A stretch of 64,000 nt of DNA, from the NCBI GenBank assembly GCA_016584305.1, contig JACEEZ010019778.1:42501-106500 (forward strand). Reading direction: 5' to 3'. The notes beneath the pieces were generated by a model. It was given only the letters and a program-made list of their open reading frames with translations. It searched no databases and had not been told where the DNA came from. Source of the DNA: Chionoecetes opilio. Taxonomy: Eukaryota; Arthropoda; Malacostraca; Decapoda; Majidae. Both the position numbers and the translations under genes were made by a program. Of the stretch, positions 22,973-35,784 are shown in pieces. Each line of letters opens with the position of its first letter. Position 1 is the first letter of the stretch.

Positions 22973-23624
22973 TGTTACGCCCCGTCTGGGGAGAGGGGGC
23001 GCAACGGGGGGTGAAGCTCCTGTTAGCGGACCCCCCACCCGCTACGGTTCTATCCAATCGGTCGCTGATGTGGCATGACAACTAATCCCCAGCACCCCTA
23101 CCTGTAGGGTGCCGGGTTGGACATATCTCCATATACTATGTACTTACGTTTCACATTAACCGGGGCAGTAGCCCCCTGGCGTCGGAGATACGGGGAACTT
23201 GCATCCGCAGGCTGGTAAAACCCCCGGGATTGCCGGGGGGCGACCATCCCTGTCCCCTCCGAGGTCCCTGGCTTGTTACAGGTCCCCCGGGGGCATCCTT
23301 AATCGCCCGCCCTGTCATGCACTGTAATTAATACATCACCATCTGCCGCGTAGCCTCCTGGTAAACCTGTGGTACTCAAGGGGTCCTAAAACCCCGCTGC
23401 GTGGCCCCGGGATCCTTGGGGGGCCCAGCAGAGAAGCTACAGTGGCGGGTGTGTTGCAGGACGTCGTAACACCGTAGAGTTGCACCCCGCCCCGTGGGGC
23501 AAAGCGGGGCGATTCTCAGTAGCCCCGCCGCGGCCCCGAGATCCCAGGGGGGCCCAGGCGGAACCACAGGGACAGGTATCTTGCAGGACGTCGGGGCGCC
23601 GTAGAGTTGAGTTGCACCTGCCCT
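22973..23624 (-). repeat. Old LTR (family B), minus strand, interrupted
   Basis: The reverse complement of this segment aligns over several hundred bases with the LTR at about 49900-50421. Shared blocks include GAGGCTACGC.GCAGATGGTG, GGGCGGGCGATTAAGGATGC and GACCGATTGGATAGAACCGT, down to the terminal TAACA (here TGTTACG at 22973). Two tandem copies of a unit of about 126 bp (repeated GCAGGACGTCG and CCGTAGAGTTG) lie at 23390-23624. The gypsy element at 23625-31242 is inserted into it; its remaining 5' part continues after 31242. Confidence 0.75.
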
Positions 23625-23895
23625 TGTGGTGGTTCATCCTAGGCTTGGAAAGGTATCCTTCAGCAGGGAAAGGATACGGAATAGTCACTTTAGTTTCTTT
23701 TAATGCTAGATGAACGACGGGCCTGACTCTGTACGTCAAGGTCCTGCTACACACTGACGCCTTGGGGCGTCTGGCGGGAACATAACAACGCCCGCGCCTT
23801 GCTTTGGCGGGAACCCCCCACGCCTTGAGTTACCACTTAGGTTTAACAAAGTCCTTAATGCTACTCTACCCAAATGTGCTAATTACACCAGCACA
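23625..23895 (-). repeat. 3' LTR of the gypsy element
   Basis: TGTGGTGG..CCAGCACA on the plus strand, i.e. TGTGCTGG..CCACCACA in element orientation. Same length as the right copy. Confidence 0.93.
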
Positions 23896-24034
23896 TCGCT
23901 CGGCCACACCTAACTGTGACCTCACAGTCATTATCATCATCTAATACATACAAAATTAAACTGTAAACTTAATACTAAGAAACTAGTAAGAGAATATTAT
24001 TACACAGAAAACTAATAACATGTGAAAGAAACAA

Positions 24035-27000
24035 AGGCATGTTACCCTATGTAGTGGACTTGGTCAGTGCATGAGAGGTCAGCTTGACTTTCTTTAGCCT
24101 ATCTACATGTACTACTTCTGTAGTATTATGAGTTTGATCAAGAAGTATGAATTTATTCCCATGAACTTTACTTGTGACCAAATAAGGTCCTGAAAATTTA
24201 GAACACAACTTATTTTGGCGTTCAGGAGAACGTTTTCATAACAAAATCCCTATGGAAATTGCAACAGACAAGCCTTACTATGCTGTCTACGCATCATCTC
24301 CTGACGAGAAGCCTTAAGTTTTCCTCGAACTGATCTGTGAATGATCTAAAAGGATCTTAGTTGAATTTTAGCATAATCGTCCACTGAGTAGACAGGGACA
24401 GAGTTTGGGCAAAAGCACATCATAAGGTAGTCGCTTGTCGACACCATACAAAATGAAATGTGGAGTCTTTCCTGTAGAGGAATTTACTGAACCATTTATC
24501 GAAGCCACATGAGGTAGCCAGTCCTCCCAAGAGTCATGAAACTCGCCAGCATAATGGCGAAGGACATCAAGAAACTTCTTATTATTCCTTTCTACTAACC
24601 CATTGCTCGCAGGGTGATAAGCAGTAATGAAAGTTTGCTTAATCTTGAACTGCTCACAGATGTTATGAAGAATTTGATTAGCAAATTCAGGGCCATTATC
24701 TGAAATCAGCACTCTAGGAGTTGTATAGGGACAAATTAAATTTGAAAATAGAGCATGAGCAACAGTTATAGCAGACTTGTTAGGCAAGGGGACTAGAATC
24801 ACAAAACGTGTGAAGTGATCTACACATACTAGTACATATGGTGACCCTTGATGACTTCGAGGAAGCTGCAATAAGTCGATGCCTACGGTGTCAAAGGACG
24901 ACTCAGGTAAAGGATATTCAAGGATAGGAGCAGTTTTCGTATTACCCTTGGTTTGTGCACATGAACGACAATTTGGGTTTAAACATGTTTTCTGCATCGA
25001 TGCGCATGGTAGGCCAATAAAACTTACGACGTGCAGCGGACAAGGTTCTGTCTCGACCTGGATGTCCTGCTTGAGGCATGTCGTGAATTATTTTTAAAGC
25101 AGTTTCCACTAGACTGGTAGGAATAACTAGTTGAGTAAGCGTGTTCTCGTCCATAGTGACCTTACGACAAAGAACTTCCTCAACTATTGAAAACTGTAAA
25201 AGTGGAACTGACAATTTAGGCAATAAAGATTCATCTCCAGACTCTAGTGCATAAATCACTTTTGACCACACAGGATCTTGGCGTTGAGCATTCGATAAGT
25301 CTTGTAGAGAGAAATTTGAAGTGTCTGAGAGCACTGCTACTGGAATGTTGCGTGAAAGTGCGTCTGCAACATGATTTTTATTACCAGACAGATATTTGAT
25401 AGTAGGATCAAATTCCTGATTTTTATTACCAGGTAGATATTTGATAGTAGGATCAAATTCCTGAATGGTGATGAACCACCGGGCCACACGGCCACAGAGG
25501 TTTTTCCCTTTAAAGAGATTCAGCACTGCAGTGTGATCCGTGTGAACTGTAATGGGATAACCATAGATAATTTCCTTAAAGTGCTTAAGAGCCCACACCA
25601 CAGCTAGAGCTTCAAGGTGAGTTACTGAGTACCGTGACTCTACATCATTAAGCACTCTACTGGCATATGCAACAACATGAGGGCGTTTCCCTTCAACTGT
25701 TTGCATCAAAACCGCTCCCACGCCTAGTGCCGAAGCATCTGTCACAAGAGTGAAAGGCATATGGTAGTCAGGAAATGTAAGAATTGGCGCATGTGTAAGT
25801 GCCTGTTTCAAAGTATCAAAACTTTGTTGTTGGGGACCATTCCAAGCGAAAGGAACGTCCTTTTTCAAAAGTCGTGTCAGAGGACTAGCAATCGAAGCAT
25901 AGTTCTTCACAAAGGCACGATAGTAACCCGACAACCCAAGGAAAGACCGTACCTTTTCAGTGGTGGTAGGGGTTGGGAAATTCTTGACGGCTTTGATTTT
26001 ACAATCCAACGTGTGAATTCCATCCTTGTCGACAGCATGGCCTAAAAAGTCAATGCGCGACTTGAGAAAACTGCATTTGCGCACGTTAAGTTTAAGGCCA
26101 GCCTCAGTAAGTTTCTGAAACACAAGGGCAAGTTTCTCAAAGTGACTGAATAAGTCTTTGGAGACAAGTATGAGGTCGTCCATGTAGACGAACAAACCAC
26201 CACCTATGATGCCGTGAAACAAGTTGTTTACTAGACGTTGGCATGTAAGAGGTGAGTTCCTCAAACCCATAGGACATCTCAGCCATTCATAATGAGCATT
26301 ATTTGTTGAGAAGGCAGTTATTTCCCGAGATTTCTCTTCTAACGGAATCTGCCAGAAACCAGACTTGAGGTCCAAACTGGTAAAAAGTGTATTACCCTTC
26401 CCTATAGACTGCAAAACGTCTCTCAAAACAGGGAGTGGATAGTGATCCGGTACAGTTAAATTGTTAATTTTCCTGATGTCGAGCACAGGCCGGTAAGTAC
26501 CATCACTTTTCTTCACCAATAACAAAGGTGAGTTCCAAGGAGAATAAGACCTTCATCTAACATGTCCGTTATCATGCCCTGTACCACAGCTCTTTGGCTA
26601 TGAGGCATACGATAAGAAGGTATATACGAAGGCTTTGCATCAGGTGTGAACACAATGTTATGCGTGATTTTGTCTGTTACTCCTAAGGGTTCCCCAGGTA
26701 AAGCAAGAGCAGGCCTGTGTGTCGCGAGCAAAGCGAGAAGCTCAGGCTTAGCCTCAGGAAAATCCAGTACCTGTACGTAAGGTGTTAGCTGTTGGACTAT
26801 GTCTGCCCGGGCCTCACTAACATTCGTCTTCGTAGAGACTGCTGCAAGAACGTGTGAAGGATCCATCAAGGTCAAACTATTTTGTCTCTCAAAGCTGCAT
26901 AACAAAACACCATTTTTCAGAGTTATAGGGGACCTTGTAACATTTGTGACAACTGCGTCGATTATGTGATCATCACGTACCGCGGAAAGCGTTCCCTCAA

Positions 27001-27640
27001 GCGCTAAGCGACTTACACGGATAGTGTCAGGTATAGACACCAAATAACTGCCGACAGGAGCCTCTTGGACTCTCACCGCAAGTCGAACAGAGCATGAGGG
27101 GCCAATATATTGGTCTCCCATGACAACAGCGGACACCACCAAACCTGCAGGGGGAACTGAACGTTTCGTTTCCCCACTAGTAAAGCAGTCAGGGCCTATA
27201 CTAGCAGAAGCGGCTTGCTGGTCACTGTTAGGAAGAATCATTAGTTTATCAAGCAATGGGGCTGGACTTGTCATTGCGGGGAAGAGAACGCCATTTAGTG
27301 AAATTGCTTGGTGCTGTGGAATTACATCAATGTGATGAGTAGCAAGTGATTCTAAATCCAAAAGACCATCACATTTAAAAAAAAAACTTGGTGTTACTAT
27401 AAACTGTATGTTTAAGACTTTAGAATTAGGAGCAAGGCATAGAGGAAGGGTCACAGTGCCCATCACCTCTAGTGTGAGACCTTGAACACTTTGTAGAGTG
27501 GCTGTAGAGGGTAACAAGGGAAAATGATATGACTTGTTTAAATTTACATAAGCACACTCACTGAGAATATTACATGAAGCACCTGTGTCCACTCCAAGAG
27601 CAATAGAACTGTCTCGAGTGAAACACTGAATTGTCATCAT
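24035..27640 (-). pseudogene. gypsy pol: PR-RT-RNase H-integrase
   Basis: 27640-26513: protease with active site GVDTGAS near residue 18, then a linker into the RT N-terminus. 26525-24942: RT with SLDLKSGFWQIPL (first Asp about 52) and YMDD at about 114-117, RNase H with LVTDASALGVGAVL, then the HHCC region of integrase (IIHDMPQAGHPGRDRT). 24997-24368: CLNPNCRSC, then the integrase core with Asp41 (VGIDLLQLP), Asp100 (ISDNGPEF) and Glu136 (NGLVERNNK), a D-x58-D-x35-E spacing. To about 24035 there is a GPF/Y-type tail (KFSGPYLVTSKVHGNKFILL). Single-base frameshifts lie near 26525, 24970 and 24370. A 42-bp tandem duplication (25383-25466) adds 14 residues in RNase H. Confidence 0.93.
25383..25466. 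repeat. 42-bp in-frame tandem duplication in RNase H
   Basis: Two copies of a block containing AGATATTTGATAGTAGGATC stand side by side. The frame is kept, giving FDPTIKYLPGNKNQ and FDPTIKYLSGNKNH in succession before VADALSR. Confidence 0.85.
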
Positions 27641-27699
27641 AGAAAGACAAGCAGCAATAATAGAAGGGACTATGAAAAGCTTTGTCTGTGACTTTGTGT

Positions 27700-28878
27700 C
27701 TGAAACTAATCTGGGTTTCTTTGAACCCTGCGCATATCTTCCCCCGACTGCTGATATCCATATCCATTTCCATTACCAACTGCTATCGTCTGAGTCGCCT
27801 TCAACCTCAGAACCAACCAACATTCCTCTGTTGAATGGTTTCCACGCTCGTGAATTACACAATATTTCGGCGGAGGGTGAAATTGCATACGAGGCTGTTG
27901 TGGTCGTGCAGGAGATGCAAAACGAGCTGGCGGAGGCCTAGGAGGCAAGTATTGTCTTTGCTGAGCAACCTGCATATTGCTACTTTTCTGAACAGATTTC
28001 GTTTCCTTCTTTTTCTGATAGCAGTAATTATCAGTATGAACTTGCTTTCCACAATAGTAACACTGCTTGGGTGCGCGAGTAAGAAACCCTGGAGGTGGAA
28101 GGGGTGGTAGAGGAGGAGGTAAGGATGAATGAATTTGAGCCTCCATTGACACCTGCGCTACGGACTCAGATTGTGAAAATGAATTTTTAGGCATTTCACG
28201 TAGCCTCTTAGTGATTTTAGTAGAAAATTCTAGAAGGTTATCACCTGGCTTAAAATCAAGAGATGAAGCGGTACGACGCTCTCGTGGAGTCAAAAAGGTG
28301 ATATAATACTGAAATTCTAAAATCAGTTTAAATCTCTACTGACAGCTGGCCACTTTCGAACCATGAAGCTAGATTTAAAGTCTCCATAGCTTCTGAAGCT
28401 ATATTAGCAGCACGTGCCTGACCTCTCAACCTGCCAGCACTACCCAACTGTGTGGTCAATGTTTCAGCATACGTAAAAGACCACTGCAAGGAGCCATTAT
28501 GCTGAGCCACCCCAAATATCTTCAAAACGTTCCTCCGAAATTACATCATATCGTTCAGCGACTTTCCATCTAGGCCTGACGCACACATCATGTCACTCGC
28601 TAGAGATCCTGGCCTTAATTGAGACCTAATAAAAGAAATCTTCACTTCCTGAAGCTACATTACTATTCTGCATGATATCTTCACATTGTTGTATAAATGA
28701 CAGAGCTGGGCGGGTCTCTTCCTCTCCTGAAAATCTAGTGATGGAAGACTCCTTCCTGGTGGAGAAGTTTAGTAGTTGGCACCGTTGGAGAAGCCATATT
28801 GACTACTGTAGGTGTAATGGTAGGATCAGCAGAAATATTAGCAGTAATACTAGCTTCTACCTGTTCCAGCGGAGACAT
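27700..28878 (-). pseudogene. gypsy gag
   Basis: A start on the minus strand at 28878 gives MSPLEQVEASITANISADPT. Several frameshifts and stops follow. A better-preserved C-terminal part (28293-27706) has a Pro-rich stretch, one CCHC knuckle (CYYCGKQVHTDNYC) and a second C..C-H..C cluster (YCVIHERGNHSTEECW). The structural protein would package the element RNA. It lies directly upstream of protease, as expected for a gag-pol order. It is inactive. Confidence 0.8.
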
Positions 28879-29315
28879 ATATAAAGAGTAAAATGTTCCG
28901 CTTCTCAAGGACATTGGCTATTACAAATTAGCATAAATAAACTCAAAAGACTACACCGCGGTCCACCCTACCCCTGACAACACTAGTTACACTTACAACA
29001 ACTTTACCTTGACAACTTTTACAACCTTACACTTTTCATGAACAATAACACCCACAGATAACTAGATGAGTTACCCCTTAAAATGAAAGCACGCTCGCCA
29101 TTGAAAACGACTTTTTCTATTTCTCTTTTTTCAGGGCTAACTGTTCCAAAAAAAATTATAAGTAGAGTAGGAAAATTACTTTACACTTTACACCTGTCAC
29201 TTGTACTCTAAATCACAAGAAGACACTCGTAAACTATACCACTGTTATTTAATAACTCTTGTTTATGTTGTTTGCGTAACACTGCACAACATTATTGTGT
29301 TACAATGTGTATTAA

Positions 29316-30028
29316 CCCTTTCACGCACGAAAAGTTTATTAAGTTTTTCCGTCCACTGCGACATCAATTTGGGGCTCTCTAAGTTGCCCGCGGAATGGCC
29401 TGACTGTGCGGCGAATTTTTTGTTTATATTATCAATTTCAACCACGATTATTCTTTTTTCCTGGCATTATTATATATCGTTGGTTTCGCAAGAGATTATT
29501 CTGCCTTATGAAAGACAAAAATAACAAGAAATGCAAATAAATAGCGGAGTTTAACGACTTCAAAAAACATTGAGTAAAGAGAAATAAGAAATACTTACGT
29601 TCACCACTTCGTAGCTCGATACTTCCTGAGTCGACTTTTTATGGTTTATATGCCAATAAAGGCGGACTTTTATGAGGATTCCAACGCTACCATTATAATT
29701 TTCATATGGCCAGTAGATTTTGAGAAAATGGAGGAAAACTGAAACACATGTTGGAAGACGGATGGCTAAGAAGGCGGGCTAAATCGCTGCCTGCTGAGAG
29801 TGAATAGGGACACGGGCCCTTATCACTTCAAATCCATTCGCACGAGCGAGTTGACAATTAGTTTATTTTATAGGCCTAGCTTGGATCTTTTACGCAGAAA
29901 ATTTTGACGCGATTCTGATAAATACTTTCTTTTTGGCGAATTCTTTAATGTTTTTTGACGCAATTCGCGTCAAAAGCTAAGATGTACCGGACCCGTTTGA
30001 CACGATCGCGTCACCGTGCGTGAAAGGG
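29316..30028. mobile_element. piggyBac-type MITE
   Basis: The ends are 14-bp inverted repeats CCCTTTCACGCACG / CGTGCGTGAAAGGG, each bordered by TTAA (29312-29315 and 30029-30032). TTAA duplication with CCC..GGG ends is diagnostic of the piggyBac superfamily. The 713-bp body has no transposase. It sits in the leader of the gypsy element and so is younger than it. Confidence 0.88.
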
Positions 30029-30032
30029 TTAA

Positions 30033-30948
30033 TAACTATATGACAACACTATTTGCAACACTTTTCCGCACACAATTCAACACTTTGGCGAGCTGTGGCA
30101 ACTCTTTCCACCCTCTTCCCTGGCACTTTTCAACCACTCAGAGCGCGATGCCTTGAGAGCCCGCGAAACACTTGATGGGCCCGGGGCCAGTAATATGGCT
30201 TAGAAGCTGTGACGTATTTTCTAGCCACTCACACTCACAATAACCCCGTGACGTCACTGAAGCAATGAATCAGAGCAAGAGTGCTCTGACGTCACCCCCC
30301 TATGGCGCGCACAGCACCTATCTCCCATCGATCACATAGGATCACAAAGGAAGGATAAATTTTCACTAGTCACTTCTACCACTTCCTAACTGTTTATAAA
30401 ACTGGGTAATAGTACTCATATTAGCACAGGTACTTAGCTTGCAGTGAGATACTCTTTGTGGCGTTGTAGTCCTGAAGTGAGAGGCCTTATGAAGACAAGG
30501 CTCGAAGCATCCCCCTTGCGTCCAAGATGGCGGTGATGAAATCCACTTGTAGATGGCGGAGATGAATAAATCCACTTGTAGATACCACTTGAAGATAGGA
30601 GATGGCGTAGAGAAGCAATCCAAGTGTAGACGCGTAGATAAGCGAAACGACACTCAGCCTCACACACTGTCTCACCGTTTCACCGACTCACAAACTCGCC
30701 ATTTCTCATTTGCCTCCTCGACGAAACAAAGTCCTTTTACCGTCCAAAAAAAACAGCTTTACGAGGCAGAAGACAACAACTGGTCACACTGCTCACTGTC
30801 ACTAAGCCCCAACCACACTTTAGGCGTCAACAGCCTTTCAAAAAGGTGGCGGAACTAGGTGACCGGGTTTTCGCGCTCATAACACAATGAGCCAACCGGC
30901 TTTTTGCTTATGTTACTTATTTCTGTAAGAGCCCTCTTCGGAGTCATA
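30033..30948 (-). other. gypsy 5' leader
   Basis: Untranslated leader between the PBS and the MITE. It holds three imperfect ATCCACTTGTAGATGGCGGA-type repeats (30525-30610). Open frames on both strands here are unrecognisable. Confidence 0.5.
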
Positions 30949-30970
30949 GGACTCTGAACGCTGCCACCAG
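30949..30970 (-). promoter_or_regulatory. gypsy primer binding site
   Basis: Next to the inner edge of the 5' LTR the minus strand reads TGGTGGCAGCGTTCAGAGTC. A TGG start directly after an LTR and complementarity to a CCA tRNA end are the standard PBS layout. I cannot name the primer tRNA from sequence alone. Confidence 0.7.
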
Positions 30971-30971
30971 G

Positions 30972-31242
30972 TGTGGTGGTTCATCCTAGGCTTGGAAAGG
31001 TATCCTTCAGCAGGGAAAGGATACGGAATAGTCACTTTAGTTTCTTTTAATGCTAGGAGAACGACGGGCCTGACTCTGTACGTCAAGGTCCCGTTACACA
31101 CTGACGCCTTGGGGCGTCTGGCGGGAACAGAACAACGCCCGCGCCTTGCTTTGGCGGGAACCGCCCACGCCTTGAGTTACCACTTAGGTTTAACAAAGTC
31201 CTTAATGCTACTCTACCCAAATGTGCTAATTACACCAGCACA
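30972..31242 (-). repeat. 5' LTR of the gypsy element
   Basis: Near-identical to 23625-23895, with a handful of substitutions (for example AGGAGAACG against AGATGAACG). Carries the promoter and poly(A) functions of the element by analogy with the family. Confidence 0.93.
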
Positions 31243-31560
31243 CCCCAGGGGCAAACCGGAGCGGCGGGCGTTGGGGCGTTAGGGCATCGAGCGCCGCAGA
31301 GTGGAACTCAGCCACCTACCCGAGCACGCGCGCCGCCCGAGGAGGCCTTGAAAGAAATACCACGCGTTAATTCGCTCGCTGCACTAAGACAAGACACTAG
31401 TCTCGTGGTCACGTCAAGAGATCACCGCGCACCTTGAAGCAGGCCTGCCCACACCGGAGTATAGATATATTCTGTCTCCTCTCCTGTGTTCAGAGGCAGG
31501 CGAGGCGTGTGGTGGTGGGTACAGGGCAAAGGTTATATCAGTGTGACAGTTAATAATCTA
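31243..31560 (-). repeat. Probable remaining 5' part of the interrupted LTR (family B)
   Basis: The first bases, CCCCAGGGGCAAACCGGAGCGG, resemble the CCCCGTGGGGCAAAGCGGGG block at 23490, i.e. the continuation of the 126-bp repeat unit cut by the gypsy insertion. GC-rich, non-coding. The outer boundary is not resolved. Confidence 0.45.
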
Positions 31561-33537
31561 ATGTGTGAAGTGAGGGGTATAAGTTGATGGTTCCTTGAAC
31601 GCTGGCAATTCTGTTGGGTCAGCAATATAAGCAATGCCTTTCCACTTCCTCCCATTTCTTGTTCCTTCTTCTTCTCTTCCCTCTTATTCCTCGCTTTCTC
31701 TCTCTTTTACTCCCGTCTCTCTATTTCCCTACGTTTGGACGCTCATCTGTAGAACAGCTAAGGTCAGCAAATCTGCAGGTGGCGGCTGCCCTCCCCTTGC
31801 TGACTGATAAGGATAAGTTGTATCAGCGAAAAGATTGTCACCTCTCGCTTCCACTACCATCCTTAACGGTTCTTCCACTTCCCTTATTCCATTTCCTCAT
31901 TTATCCTTCTCTCCTTCCTTATACCTTGTTCCTCTTCCTTCGGACCCTCACAATCAGTATAAATGATACACTGTTGTTATCTTCGTAAATGTTTGTTCTA
32001 TAATGTTATCAAATAAAAAACAGTAAAATACACTAAAGAAATGCCATTATGAGGGAATGAAGAAATATGCATGAACTTAAACTCTTCGCCATTTAATATT
32101 TTGCGTGAAAACTTTTTACATGAAACATATCAATAGAAGCGGAATTGTATTAGCTTTCCATTGATATATTTCGCTTTCTGATAAATGAATTACCACCATG
32201 CATAAATTAGCGTTAACAAAATAAATAACCTAATCATTCGGGGAAATTACCAGATTTATGATGTCACCAAAATTAACATTAAAAGCAACAAAAAACACCC
32301 CGACAGTATACTCACGCGGCAACAAAAATAATACAAAAAATAGCCTAAAGTATAAATAAGGTCATTATAGGACTCTTCACACCACCGCAACACTCGGACA
32401 ATGCACCGCAGCCTTGATTAACACACTGAAACACTACACTCCCAACGCTGTATTTAATCACATTATCTTTTCAAAAGAACGAGAAAAAAATACTTATTGC
32501 GCTGGATACAAGATAAATATTTATATGAACAACCTCGGAAAAGTAAGTAACTCGAACTGTAATAGTCGCACATAGTGTTGTTTTCATGTGTATGTGTGCC
32601 TTTTTGTGAAGCTTTGTGAAGTGAATGCTGCAGAGAGAGAGAGAGGTTTTCGTTGCTAACACACTTAATAGCGAACGCAAAAAAAGGATGCATGAGAAAC
32701 AGAGAAACTGATGGCAATGTGTTGGCGTTGGTGTTGGTAGTGCTGTTGCCGGTCGTGGTGGTGGTTGTGATGGTGTTGATCGTTATAGTGATGATATTTT
32801 GGCGCTCATGACGGTGCTAGTCTTGAATGTGATTGTGTTGGTGTTGGTGATGATGAAGATGACTTGGTGATAGTAGTAATGGTGATATGGTGTTGGCATG
32901 GTGATGATTATGGTTGTGTTGGTGGCATTGGGATGGTTGTGGACGTTTTGAGCAAACGGTGCCTCAATAAAAAGAAAATAAACATTCATAACGAACATTA
33001 CAATTGACAATTTGACCCCAACGAGGCGAACCCGAAAGTTTGCATCTCCGCGGCGAGGCGAGAGGAAGGGAAGTACTGCTTTATTTTATGTGTGATGACT
33101 TATCGAAACAACTTATACGAAGAACATAGGACAGGGAGGCAATGGAGTATCAGGAATAAATAGAAGTGTGAGAAGGGGATACATGAGCGATATTTATTGG
33201 GCAAGAGCGGGCGTGGAGGTGGCGTGGACTAGGCTGCCTGGTTATTAGTATTACGGGGAAGGAAGTGGACGAGGGTTCGAGGCCCGGGTAAGACAAAAGA
33301 AGGTAGGAGGCCAGGGGACGGAGGAAATAATGGAAAAGTGAAGTAAGAGAGAGATTCATGAGACAGTTACTGGTGAACGAAAAACTATAAAACTCAGATT
33401 CTACTCTCTCTCTTTGCTACCCACTACTTCCACATGCTTGTTTGTTTATATTACACCTTCACTTTTTTTTACTAACTGATATTGGGGCGTGTACGCTGCT
33501 ATTAATATCTATCTCCATTTTATTCATCACTCTACAT
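31561..33537. other. No gene recognised
   Basis: A T/C-rich open frame at 31614-31988 is low-complexity. An imperfect (TGTTGG)n-like G/T-rich tract lies at 32718-32950. AT-rich sequence covers the rest. Confidence 0.45.
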
Positions 33538-33808
33538 CAGGGGTCGGCAACCATTTCAGTGCGAGGGCCACCAGAGAAAGCTTCTAGGAGTAGCCTGCGG
33601 GCCGGGCCGGAGTGCCAAAGAGAACCCAAAAGTGACAGTGAACCATTTTTTTATAGAAAAGCAGGCAAACCAGTGCCTAGATTACAAGAAATTTATTGAA
33701 ATACATGCAAATGAGTGACTTCAGAAAACAGTTTTATCAAGCGACATGCAAATTAGTGGGATGGTTGGTGCTGTTTGCCATGGAGAAGTGATTCAATGTC
33801 TGGATCGA

Positions 33809-35538
33809 TTATGAGGTAAACAAGAGCAGAATGCGAGACTTTGTATATTTCATTTTTGAAAAGAGTTGTTCACAACAGTAAGTGCTGCCAAACATGGCAA
33901 CGATGCGTTTTACATGCTCGATGTAATTTGGAAATTTGTTAGAAGGGAGGACGAGGTCACGAAAGAAGGACAGTGGAGAAGCGGTACGGTACTTTGCCTT
34001 CAGTTCGTCATTACACTGAAGCTCCACCAACTCCACCTGCAGGGGGGCAGGGGCTTCGTCCACAGGGAAATCAAAGGGGGAGGTGAACAGCTTGTAGCCC
34101 GGAGCCAGTGGCCTGACACCTGTGAAACGTGAGGCAAATTCCTCCTGCAAAGAGGTGACAACACCAACACAAGTGTTCAGGTCCACGTCATCAGGTGCAC
34201 AAGCCGCAATACGAGGAAAATGCATAAACTGACCAGCAGCCAGTTAAGCCTACCACAAGCGCAGCTTTACCTCGAAGGCGGTGATGTGCGAATACATGTC
34301 TGTAACTAGAATGTTTTTGCCTTGCAGCTTCACATTGAGGTCATTTAGGTGCGTAGTGATATATGTGAGCAGGGCCAGACGAGCAAGCCATTGCGGGTTG
34401 GAAAAATGATCAGCACCGGTAGGTAGCCAGGCTTCTTTTGACGGAGAAAGGTGGCGATCTCCTGCTGCAGGTCGCACACGCGGGACAGCATGGCCCCATG
34501 ACTCAACCAGCGGACCTCACAGAAGCAAAGCAGGTCACCATAGTGTGCGTTGACTTCGTCCGTTAGTGCCTGGAACTGGCGGTGGTTAAGGCTGCGGGAG
34601 AGGATGGAGTTGACAACCTTCACGACTACAGACATGACATCAGTAAGGTTGGCAGACTTGGAGCACAGGGACTCTTGGTGGATGATGCAGTGCACCTTGT
34701 GGATGATGGGCTGGGTGTGTCCGGCGGCCTCACAGTGACGCACTAGCAGTGAGGCGGCACCCTTCTTCTTTCCAGTCATTGCTGGGGCACCGTCGGTCGT
34801 CACGCACACGAGACGGGACAGGTCGAGGGAGTGTTGCTTCACACACTGAAGCACGGCGTCGAAGATGTCTTGCCCAGTGGTGGTGCCGTGCAATGGAACA
34901 AGCTGGAGAAACTCCTCATAAACCTGAAGGGCAGCAGTGACTCCACGAAGGAAAATCGCCAGCTGGGCTGTGTCCTTCATGTCTGTGCTCTCATCAAGAG
35001 CGAGAGAGAAGGCATCGACATTTGAGCAACAGGTCTTAAGCGAGTCGTTCACGCTGTTTGACATCTCCTCAATGCGACGACAAACAGTGCGGGGTGAAAG
35101 GCTCACACTTTCAAAGGCAGAACGCTTTTCAGGACAGAGGGAATCTATCACAACCATGATGCACTCCTTGATAAAGTCCCCGTCTGTGAATGGCTTCATC
35201 CGGCGAGCAAGGAGGCGGGAAACCTCATAGCTGGCGCGCGTCACTTTCTCAGCCTCAGTAATCTGCTTACGGAAGAGTGAAGTGCTTTTCTGCAAGTTGC
35301 CTGACAGTTTGACAATGGCCCCCTTCCTCTCGGCAGCAGAGATCGATGCAAAGCTCGATGCTTGGTGCTGTGTCTCCGAGTGGTGGCGCACATTATACTC
35401 TTTGATGACAGCCACAGTCTTCAAGCAAATGAGGCACTGGGCCTGTCCAAAGCGTTCAGTGAAAAAGTACTTCTCCCACTCAGGGTTGAAGGCCCGACAC
35501 TCGAGGTCCACTTTCCTCTTCTTAACAATTGCAGACAT
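33809..35538 (-). pseudogene. hAT transposase (GTF2IRD2/ZBED-like)
   Basis: Minus strand from 35538. A BED-type zinc finger (CLIC at residues 35-38, then NVRHHSETQH) is followed by a helical region. The catalytic RNase H-like fold has its first Asp in LALDESTD (about 182) and second Asp in VTTDGAPAMTG (about 249), then the conserved VRWLSHGAMLSRV. After a frameshift near 34440 the second part (34477-34250) holds LTYITTHLNDLNVKLQGKN and two in-frame stops. The last part (34225-33809) carries the dimerisation domain with NYIEHVKRIVAMFGSTYCC, the catalytic Glu in CEQLFSKMK, and ends early. It would bind the element ends and excise and insert them. The lesions make it a pseudogene. Confidence 0.92.
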
Positions 35539-35784
35539 GATGATTGGCTAAAAAGAAAGAAAAAGAAAGAATAAGCACAAATTGCGAAATAATGATCCAC
35601 ATGTTAGACACGAATACATGCAAGACTTTTACAGAGTAAAAAAAATGCATACAATAATTAAAATTACGATACAGACGTCCACACTGTATTTTGTGACAAA
35701 CATAGTGTTACGCCCCTGCGTTGGGCGTGGGCGTGCGTGTGTTTGAATGGGCGTGTTTGAGTGTGCGTGCATGTGTTTGAGTAA

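Larger units (their letters stand above)
23625..31242 (-). mobile_element. Ty3/gypsy LTR retrotransposon, inactivated
   Basis: A complete element of 7618 bp read on the minus strand: 5' LTR 31242-30972, PBS, long leader, gag 28878-27700, pol 27640-24035, short 3' region, 3' LTR 23895-23625. The LTRs are both 271 bp and differ at only a few positions, so the insertion is fairly recent compared with its neighbours. Outer flanks read CCCT and CCCC, a possible imperfect 4-bp duplication. No env-like ORF is seen. The leader is lengthened by a 713-bp piggyBac-type MITE. Frameshifts in gag and pol make it non-functional. Confidence 0.93.

Noticed and set aside
23376..23754. Arg/Gly/Pro-rich minus-strand protein
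   Set aside because: It spans the GC-rich tandem repeats of the old LTR and then the gypsy LTR boundary, so it is chimeric noncoding sequence.
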